A stretch of 18,308 bases of DNA from Flavobacterium sp. (GTDB lineage Bacteria; Bacteroidota; Bacteroidia; Flavobacteriales; Flavobacteriaceae). This document shows, in pieces, positions 12,735 through 18,308 of this stretch. How positions within the stretch are numbered: position 1 is the stretch's first letter; each line of letters opens with the position of its first letter. The stretch spans positions 1 through 18,308 of the forward strand of contig DMHA01000323.1 of assembly GCA_003449615.1 (NCBI GenBank), written 5' to 3'. Both the position numbers and the translations under genes were made by a program. The notes below the pieces were generated by a model, which did no database searches, was not told the origin of the DNA, and worked only from the letters and a program-made list of their open reading frames with translations.

Positions 12735-15047
12735 ATGGCAATTCAAAAAAACAATATTCAGACAAAAAATATCGAAAAGGACATTAACTACTACAAAAAG
12801 AAATTTTGGAAAATTTTCTTTTATGGACTAGGAGGCATATTATTATTTTTCTTATTTGCCTCTTGGGGACTATTTGGTTCGATGCCTTCATTTGAGGATT
12901 TAGAAAATCCAGATTCTAATTTAGCGACTGAAATTATTTCATCAGACGGAGTGATTTTGGGAAAATATTTCGAAAAAAACAGGTCGCAATTAAAATATTC
13001 CGACTTGCCAAAAAACCTTGTCGATGCGCTGGTAGCAACCGAAGATGTGCGTTTTTACGAACATTCAGGAATAGACGGCAGAGGAACTTTAAGAGCTGTT
13101 TTCAGTTTAGGAACAAGCGGAGGAGCAAGTACCTTAACACAACAATTGGCCAAACAATTATTCCACGGCGAAGGCTCCAAATTTCTGCCTTTTAGAATTG
13201 TCCAAAAAATGAAAGAATGGATTATCGCCATTAGATTGGAACGACAATATACAAAAAACGAAATCATCGCCATGTATTGCAACGTCTATGATTTTGGAAA
13301 TTATTCGGTTGGAGTGAGTTCGGCAGCGCAAACTTATTTTTCAAAAGCACCCAAAGATTTAACCATTGACGAATCGGCAATATTAGTCGGAATGTTTAAA
13401 AATTCAGGTTTGTACAATCCTGTCAAAAATCCGCAAGGCGTTAAAAACCGTAGAAATGTGGTGCTTTCGCAAATGGAAAAAGAGGGGATTATTACCGAAG
13501 GACAAAAAGAAAAATTGCAAGCTTTACCAATCTCCTTAAAATTCAAACTCGAAAGTCACCGCGAAGGAACAGCCACCTATTTCAGAGAATATTTGCGCGA
13601 TTATTTGAAAAAATGGATGGAAGAAAACAAAAAACCCGATGGGTCGGATTATAACATCTACAAAGACGGTTTGAAAATCTACACCACCATCGATTCCAGA
13701 ATGCAATTGCACGCCGAAGAAGCCGTTGAAAAACACATGGCAAACTTGCAAGAGCAATTTTTCGATGAATCCAAAAACAATAAAAATGCTCCATTTGTAA
13801 ACATTTCGAAAGCCGAAACCGACCGCATCATGAATCAGGCTATGAAAGCCTCCTATCGTTGGACAGTCATGGCAGAAATGGAGAAATCCGAAGAGGAAAT
13901 CATAGCTTCTTTCAGCAAAAAAACCAAAATGAAAGTCTTCACTTGGAAAGGCGAAAGAGATACCATTATGACTCCTTTTGATTCCATCCGATATTACAAA
14001 CACTTTCTGCAATCGGGTTTGATGGCTATGGAACCTCAAACAGGTAGCATCAAAGCTTGGGTTGGCGGTATTAATTACAAATATTTTCAGTATGATCACG
14101 TTGGTCAAGGTGCAAGACAAGTAGGGTCAACATTCAAACCGTTTGTCTATGCAACCGCTATCGAACAATTGGGAATGTCACCTTGCGATACTATTCTCGA
14201 CGGACCATTTATGATTCGAAAAGGACGTCATCACGTGACCGAAGATTGGGAACCAAGAAATTCCAATAATTCCTATCGAGGTATGGTCTCCTTGAAACAA
14301 GGATTGGCAAATTCTATCAACACCATTTCGGCAAAATTGATTGATAAAACAGGTCCAGAAGCCGTTGTCGAATTAACTCATAAATTAGGCGTAAAATCGG
14401 ATATTCCTGCACAACCTTCCATTGCTCTTGGAGCCGTTGATATTACCGTAGAAGACATGGTTGCTGCCTACGGAACTTTTGCTAATCATGGCGTTTATGT
14501 AAAACCACAATTCATTAGCCGAATCGAAGATAAAAGCGGTGTAGTCATTTACGAACCTATCCCAGAATCACACGATGTGTTGAATAAAGACATTGCTTTT
14601 GCAGTAATCAAATTGCTCGAAGGCGTTACCGAAACAGGTTCAGGAGTACGATTAAGAACACAAGGTGGGGGTAGCGGAGACAACCGCTGGACAGGCTATC
14701 CGTATATGTTTACCAATCCAATCGCCGGAAAAACCGGAACCACACAAAATCAGTCCGATGGTTGGTTTATGGGAATGGTACCTAATCTAGTTACTGGAGT
14801 TTGGGTAGGTTGCGAAGACCGTTCGGCTCGTTTCAAAAGCCTAACTTATGGTCAAGGAGCTACAGCAGCCTTGCCTGTTTGGGGCTATTTTATGAAACTT
14901 TGTTACGAAGATGAAACCCTAAAAGTGTCCAAAGAACCTTTTGACAGACCTTCCAATCTTTCTATAAAAGTAGATTGTTACACCCGTCCAGCAGTTGCAA
15001 AAGACACCACGGTTGTAGAACAAGAAATTGAGGAATTCGGGTTGTAA
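12735..15047 (+). CDS. Class A penicillin-binding protein, PBP1A type (GT51 + transpeptidase)
   Basis: A 770-aa bifunctional peptidoglycan synthase anchored by one N-terminal membrane segment (about 27-47). GT51 domain, about 75-260: ATEDVRFYEHSG with catalytic Glu 103, GGASTLTQQLAKQLF, and NEIIAMYCNVYDFG where many homologues have LN. Transpeptidase domain, about 430-720: GSTFKPF with nucleophile Ser 465 and Lys 468, SIN at 527-529, and KTGT at 666-669. The linker contains a charged helical insert (about 340-400). It polymerises and cross-links glycan in the periplasm. It is the second GT51 enzyme in the window, after the AsmA-like fusion, and the only one with a transpeptidase. It is nine bases after gldH, and a palindromic repeat follows. 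Confidence 0.95.
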   Translation: MAIQKNNIQTKNIEKDINYYKKKFWKIFFYGLGGILLFFLFASWGLFGSMPSFEDLENPDSNLATEIISSDGVILGKYFEKNRSQLKYSDLPKNLVDALVATEDVRFYEHSGIDGRGTLRAVFSLGTSGGASTLTQQLAKQLFHGEGSKFLPFRIVQKMKEWIIAIRLERQYTKNEIIAMYCNVYDFGNYSVGVSSAAQTYFSKAPKDLTIDESAILVGMFKNSGLYNPVKNPQGVKNRRNVVLSQMEKEGIITEGQKEKLQALPISLKFKLESHREGTATYFREYLRDYLKKWMEENKKPDGSDYNIYKDGLKIYTTIDSRMQLHAEEAVEKHMANLQEQFFDESKNNKNAPFVNISKAETDRIMNQAMKASYRWTVMAEMEKSEEEIIASFSKKTKMKVFTWKGERDTIMTPFDSIRYYKHFLQSGLMAMEPQTGSIKAWVGGINYKYFQYDHVGQGARQVGSTFKPFVYATAIEQLGMSPCDTILDGPFMIRKGRHHVTEDWEPRNSNNSYRGMVSLKQGLANSINTISAKLIDKTGPEAVVELTHKLGVKSDIPAQPSIALGAVDITVEDMVAAYGTFANHGVYVKPQFISRIEDKSGVVIYEPIPESHDVLNKDIAFAVIKLLEGVTETGSGVRLRTQGGGSGDNRWTGYPYMFTNPIAGKTGTTQNQSDGWFMGMVPNLVTGVWVGCEDRSARFKSLTYGQGATAALPVWGYFMKLCYEDETLKVSKEPFDRPSNLSIKVDCYTRPAVAKDTTVVEQEIEEFGL

Positions 15048-15066
15048 AAGTCATTGCGTAATCTTT

Positions 15067-15111
15067 AAAGCTTCCAGCCTTTAGCTTCCAGCCTTTTGAA
15101 GGCTGGAAGCT
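15067..15111. repeat. Second copy of the half-site-plus-palindrome repeat
   Basis: Half-site aaagcttccagccttt (15067-15082) is followed by the palindrome agcttccagcctt / ttg / aaggctggaagct (15083-15111). The layout is the same as at 7288-7337, about 7.8 kb away. It lies between the PBP gene and scoA and could terminate the ricT-gldH-PBP operon, although the T-tract is short. Confidence 0.85.
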
Positions 15112-15126
15112 TTAATAAAAATCAAG

Positions 15127-15825
15127 ATGATCAACAAAAAAGTAAACAACGTACAAGAAGCGCTCCAAGGAATCGAAGATGGAATGACCTTAATCTTGGG
15201 TGGTTTCGGATTGTGTGGCATTCCCGAAAACGCCATTGCCGAACTCGTCAAAAAAGAAACGACCAATCTCACCTGTATTTCCAACAATGCCGGAGTAGAT
15301 GATTTTGGTCTAGGATTGCTTTTGCAAAAACACCAAATCAAAAAAATGATTTCTTCTTATGTGGGAGAAAATGCCGAATTCGAACGCCAAATGCTTTCTG
15401 GCGAACTCGAAGTAGAACTCATCCCGCAAGGAACTTTAGCCGAACGTTGTCGTGCAGCCCAAACTGGAATTCCTGCTTTTTTCACACCGGCAGGTTTCGG
15501 AACCGAAGTTGCCATTGGCAAAGAAACCCGAGAATTCAACGGAAAAATGCACGTAATGGAATTGGCTTTCAAAGCTGATTTTTCGATTGTAAAAGCATGG
15601 AAAGGCGACACAGCAGGAAACCTCATCTTCAAAGGAACCGCCCGAAATTTCAATCCCTGTATGGCTGGGACTGCCAAAATCACCATCGCCGAAGTAGAAG
15701 AATTAGTCGAAGCAGGAACTCTCGACCCCAACCAAATTCATACTCCCGGAATCTTCGTGCAACGCATCTTTCAAGGGGAAAAATATGAGAAAAGGATTGA
15801 GAAGAGAACGGTGAGGGAAAAATAG
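15127..15825 (+). CDS. scoA: 3-oxoacid CoA-transferase subunit A
   Basis: A 232-aa A subunit of a succinyl-CoA:3-ketoacid (or acetoacetate) CoA-transferase, which activates acetoacetate and related acids. Signatures are the CoA-binding '[16 protein letters not shown]', '[17 protein letters not shown]', '[19 protein letters not shown]' and '[13 protein letters not shown]', and a C-terminal 'PGIFVQRIF'. Length is normal for SCOT alpha subunits. The active-site Glu of this enzyme class lies in subunit B. Subunit B starts only at 18178, about 2.35 kb downstream, although the two are usually adjacent. The last 27 bases resemble a second copy at 17587-17614. The G+C content is clearly higher than that of the next two genes. 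Confidence 0.93.
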   Translation: MINKKVNNVQEALQGIEDGMTLILGGFGLCGIPENAIAELVKKETTNLTCISNNAGVDDFGLGLLLQKHQIKKMISSYVGENAEFERQMLSGELEVELIPQGTLAERCRAAQTGIPAFFTPAGFGTEVAIGKETREFNGKMHVMELAFKADFSIVKAWKGDTAGNLIFKGTARNFNPCMAGTAKITIAEVEELVEAGTLDPNQIHTPGIFVQRIFQGEKYEKRIEKRTVREK

Positions 15826-15912
15826 TGTTTAGTCGCTGTTTTCAGTTTGAAAACAATAATGAATTTTTATGTATTTAACAACACCTTAAAACCAAAATAG
15901 ACTAAAGAAAAA

Positions 15913-17511
15913 ATGAAAGTTATCAAAAATAATAATAGAATTTTTCTTCCCGATTGGCAAAAATTCAAACCAAAAACAATCAATTCTAAAACGGATATTT
16001 ACTATTTAAGCATTTGCAATAAAGTATTCACTACTTTAAAAAACACAAATAATCAAATCATTTTTCAAAAACTATCATTAAGTGAAATTAAAGAACTTTG
16101 TTGTTTTTTAACTGCTTATTTTGAAGATATTATATCTCAAACTAATATCTGGAAAGCATTTACAACAAAACATTATGAGCTTTATAATTCATTCGTTCCA
16201 CTTGAATATTCTGAAGAATATTTTGAAGATGAAATAAATTCAGTTGACATTCATTTTTTGATATGGTATTTTGTAAGTATAAAAAATGAAAATTCATTAA
16301 TAGGTTTTTTTAATAGCTATATTATTGATATTGTAGAAGATATTTATGATGTTTTTGACGATAATTATGATGATGCCCCAGAAAATCAAGTGCTTAAAAA
16401 TTATTATTTTTTAGACCCAAATGAAAATGATTATTATAAGGTACGCTATTTTATAGAAAAAGTATTCTTTAACAATTATTTATTGAAAATTGATGTGTTT
16501 GAAAGATTTCAAGATCAAATAGAATCTGTATCAGAACATCAATATAATGAAAGCTTTGAGGTTGTTTTATATGAATTAAAAGATCAATTTCTGCTAGATA
16601 CAAAATCAAAATTATTGGCACTTGGCAGTAACGAGTGGGCTGCATATATTGTAGGGAAAAATAACAAGCTTCATAAAGATTTACTCCATATTTCGAAAAA
16701 AATCCGAGGCAAATTTTTATTTAAAAATAAAATTGACAGCAAATATGTTTATTTGGAACATATTGCATCTGGTAAAAAATTTAATCTTTTGAAATCATCT
16801 TATGACCATCATACTATTCTAAAAAAAGATGCTATTCTAACAATTGGTATTGTAAAATGGCAAAATGAATGGTGGTTTTCTGGAACATCTATAATTTCTC
16901 CTTTTGATGCTAATTTAATTTTAGACGAAAAAAACTCAATTGAAAGTAGGCACGAAGTAAGTTTTTTAGAAAATGAAAATGAGATTAAGAAGCATTTAAA
17001 ATTACAATACGAAAGATTTTTAGCGTACAATAACAATTTACCCCTTACATTTTTAGAAAAAAAGGAGATTAATGATTTTATACATCATTTCTTTGATTAT
17101 TACAAAAACAAATTAAAATTAAGTAAAAAAGAAATAGAAGAGTCTAACAAAAGAATGAAAAATGAAGGCCTTCGAATAAATGATGCACCAAATTCAATTG
17201 AATTTGAGGAGGATTTTGAAACGGGTATTGTTTATTTCAATCCCAATTCGGGAATTGAAATATATTTTGATATTTGTAGTGTTTTGGATTTAAAGTCAAA
17301 CCCTTATTTTGAAGAAGAAGATTTTAGAAATGATAATTTAGACTTACTTATAAATGATTTTTATTCAACGGAATTTACTAATTATTGCTTTGATATAAAC
17401 AAAGACAAGCTGGATTATTTAAAATCGTTTTCAGCAAATCAGCTTGATTTTTTTCTTCGCTTTTTCAAAAATAATAACTTCAAAACTATCCCAAAACAAA
17501 CTTTTGTATAA
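15913..17511 (+). CDS. Uncharacterised protein, DUF3843-like
   Basis: A 532-aa protein with no signal peptide or membrane segment seen, probably cytosolic. The start 'RIFLPDWQKFKP' plus 'TDIYYLSICNKVFTTL' resembles what I recall of the DUF3843 family of Bacteroidota. It is rich in Asn, Asp, Glu, Phe, Tyr and Lys. A middle segment (about 255-340) with 'GKFLFKNKIDSKYVYLEH' and 'LTIGIVKWQNEWWFSG' looks like a small beta domain. A helical charged region follows (about 355-420) and an acidic C-terminal third. No catalytic motif was recognised. The DNA is much more AT-rich than scoA: sampled 60-base lines have 14-16 G+C versus 31 in scoA. It separates scoA from scoB and is flanked by related sequences, which suggests an inserted accessory gene. 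Function unknown. Confidence 0.75.
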   Translation: MKVIKNNNRIFLPDWQKFKPKTINSKTDIYYLSICNKVFTTLKNTNNQIIFQKLSLSEIKELCCFLTAYFEDIISQTNIWKAFTTKHYELYNSFVPLEYSEEYFEDEINSVDIHFLIWYFVSIKNENSLIGFFNSYIIDIVEDIYDVFDDNYDDAPENQVLKNYYFLDPNENDYYKVRYFIEKVFFNNYLLKIDVFERFQDQIESVSEHQYNESFEVVLYELKDQFLLDTKSKLLALGSNEWAAYIVGKNNKLHKDLLHISKKIRGKFLFKNKIDSKYVYLEHIASGKKFNLLKSSYDHHTILKKDAILTIGIVKWQNEWWFSGTSIISPFDANLILDEKNSIESRHEVSFLENENEIKKHLKLQYERFLAYNNNLPLTFLEKKEINDFIHHFFDYYKNKLKLSKKEIEESNKRMKNEGLRINDAPNSIEFEEDFETGIVYFNPNSGIEIYFDICSVLDLKSNPYFEEEDFRNDNLDLLINDFYSTEFTNYCFDINKDKLDYLKSFSANQLDFFLRFFKNNNFKTIPKQTFV

Positions 17512-17586
17512 GGTGTTTCTGGTTTTTAAATTAGATCAATTCAGGATTTTATAAAAACCTGTATATAATAGGAAGTAATAGCAATC

Positions 17587-17645
17587 GATAAGAAAATGAT
17601 GAGGGAAACAATAGTATTCAGTATTTAGTGTTCAGTTCGAGAAAG
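17587..17645 (+). repeat. Diverged copy of the scoA 3' end and downstream sequence
   Basis: The stretch ending gatgagggaaacaatag (17598-17614) aligns with the scoA end ggtgagggaaaaatag (15810-15825). The similarity extends left to 17587/15799 and right through gtgttcagttcgagaaa versus gttttcagtttgaaaa (to about 17645/15854). By eye identity is about 75% over about 57 bases with small gaps. The pair brackets the DUF3843-like gene as imperfect direct repeats. Confidence 0.55.
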
Positions 17646-17661
17646 AAAATAGGCTCTTAAT

Positions 17662-18120
17662 ATGGAAAAACAAGATGTAAAAATACTGTTCAAATTCTTT
17701 AGCAATGTATTAGATGAGTGGACAGTAGAAACAATGTGGGCTACAACAATTAATGCAGAAAAAGGTTTGTACAAACTAGACAATATTCCTTTTTATGCCT
17801 CAGTATCTTGTGACGATATCGTATTTGCTGAATATGACCAAGACGAAGAAAGATTAACTTATAGAAAAACCATTGAACATTCAGGAAATTCAACAATACA
17901 AGTTGTTGTAGTAAACGAAGAAATTCCAGCAAATGATTTACGGGAAATTTTCAATAATTTTGGTTGTGAATCTGAAAAATTTAATGAAGGTTATTTTGTA
18001 ATTGAAATTCCAGCGAAAGTAGATTACACACCAATTAGACAAAAGCTTATTGAACTTGAAGAAGATAATATAATCTATTATAGCGAACCTAATTTGTCAA
18101 GTAATCATTATTACCTATAA
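17662..18120 (+). CDS. DUF4265-domain protein
   Basis: A 152-aa small soluble protein of unknown function, with no signal peptide. The pattern 'EWTVETMWATTINAEKGLYKLDNIPFYASVSCDD' (read in blocks), then 'VFAEYDQDEERLTYRKTIEHSG' and 'NSTIQVVVV', is the layout I associate with DUF4265. The C-terminal half (about 90-150) has 'IFNNFGCESEKFNEGYFVIEIP' and a charged end. No catalytic residues are evident. It lies 57 bases before scoB on the same strand and may share a transcript with it. The sampled line has 18 G+C of 60, AT-rich relative to the sco genes but less extreme than the DUF3843-like gene. No toxin, nuclease or secretion gene is next to it, so nothing in the context supports an immunity role. 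Confidence 0.75.
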   Translation: MEKQDVKILFKFFSNVLDEWTVETMWATTINAEKGLYKLDNIPFYASVSCDDIVFAEYDQDEERLTYRKTIEHSGNSTIQVVVVNEEIPANDLREIFNNFGCESEKFNEGYFVIEIPAKVDYTPIRQKLIELEEDNIIYYSEPNLSSNHYYL

Positions 18121-18177
18121 GAATAATATAAAAACTTAATAATCTTTAATTTTTCTTAATGGTTTAAAAAAACATCT

Positions 18178-18308
18178 ATGCTAACAAAAGAACAAATAGC
18201 CAAACGCATCGCCCAAGAAGTCAAAGACAAATACTTTGTCAACCTCGGTATTGGTATTCCAACATTGGTGGCAAACTATATCCCAAAAGGAATTGAGGTC
18301 GAATTTCA
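18178..18308 (+). CDS. scoB: 3-oxoacid CoA-transferase subunit B, 5' fragment
   Basis: The first 43 codons of the B subunit, cut by the window edge. 'MLTKEQIAKRIAQEV' and 'YFVNLGIGIPTLVANYIP' are the standard N-terminus of SCOT beta subunits. The catalytic Glu (in an ENG motif further on) is beyond the window. G+C in the sampled line (25 of 60) is close to scoA-like values and higher than the two genes between them, as expected if the sco genes are native and the intervening DNA is not. About 57 bases of AT-rich spacer separate it from the DUF4265 gene. Confidence 0.88.
   Translation, partial: MLTKEQIAKRIAQEVKDKYFVNLGIGIPTLVANYIPKGIEVEF

Noticed and set aside
13536..14120. 194-codon minus-strand frame within the PBP1A gene
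   Set aside because: It overlaps the transpeptidase region of a motif-complete gene and has no independent features.
7288..15111. CRISPR array suggested by repeated palindromic units
   Set aside because: The copies are isolated, with no regular spacers of similar length and no cas genes.
17662..18120. Toxin-immunity pair made of the DUF3843-like and DUF4265 genes
   Set aside because: Neither protein shows a toxin or nuclease motif or a secretion signal, and the 150-base gap with a scoA-tail copy argues against a tight two-gene unit.

Overview
The window looks like a chromosomal segment of a Flavobacterium-type bacterium (Bacteroidota, Flavobacteriaceae). The evidence is low G+C, a clear GldH gliding lipoprotein, a TonB-dependent receptor, several TAnnTTTG-like -7 boxes, little Shine-Dalgarno signal, and palindromic intergenic repeats. 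Most genes are housekeeping or cell-surface genes. No phage, transposase, CRISPR array, tRNA or rRNA was seen.

Layout. (1) 366-2327 (+): a membrane-anchored protein with an AsmA-like N-terminal half and a GT51 peptidoglycan glycosyltransferase C-terminal half, with no transpeptidase. It converges on (2) 2495-4941 (-): a small His/Cys-rich membrane or secreted protein followed by a ZnuD-like TonB-dependent receptor, a probable metal-uptake pair. (3) 5096-6439 (-): NADP-type glutamate dehydrogenase gdhA, with a LacI-family-type palindrome in its leader. (4) 6843-7253 (+): a bacilliredoxin-family protein; 7580-7966 (+): a small Cys-rich lipoprotein of unknown function. (5) 8113-10720 (+): trhO (tRNA U34 hydroxylase), a U32/TrhP-like protein and a translationally coupled 4Fe-4S ferredoxin, which look like a tRNA wobble-uridine hydroxylation cluster. 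(6) 10898-15047 (+): ricT, gldH and a class A PBP1A-type enzyme, tightly packed. (7) 15127-18308 (+): scoA and the start of scoB (3-oxoacid CoA-transferase subunits). They are separated by about 2.35 kb of AT-rich DNA holding two orphan genes, DUF3843-like and DUF4265-like.

The strongest unexplained signals are these. The scoA/scoB pair is split by an AT-rich islet, and its first gene is bracketed by two diverged copies of the scoA 3' end plus downstream sequence. Two enzyme types known for the same tRNA hydroxylation are adjacent, with a ferredoxin overlapping the second. An AsmA-like module is fused to a glycosyltransferase. Three families of intergenic palindromes are present, one in two places with the same half-site-plus-palindrome architecture. 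An (Asn-X)n minisatellite encodes the RicT tail.

All family names come from reading motifs and recalling families; no database search was run. The DUF3843 assignment, the TrhP-versus-other-U32 assignment and the metal specificity of the receptor are the least certain.
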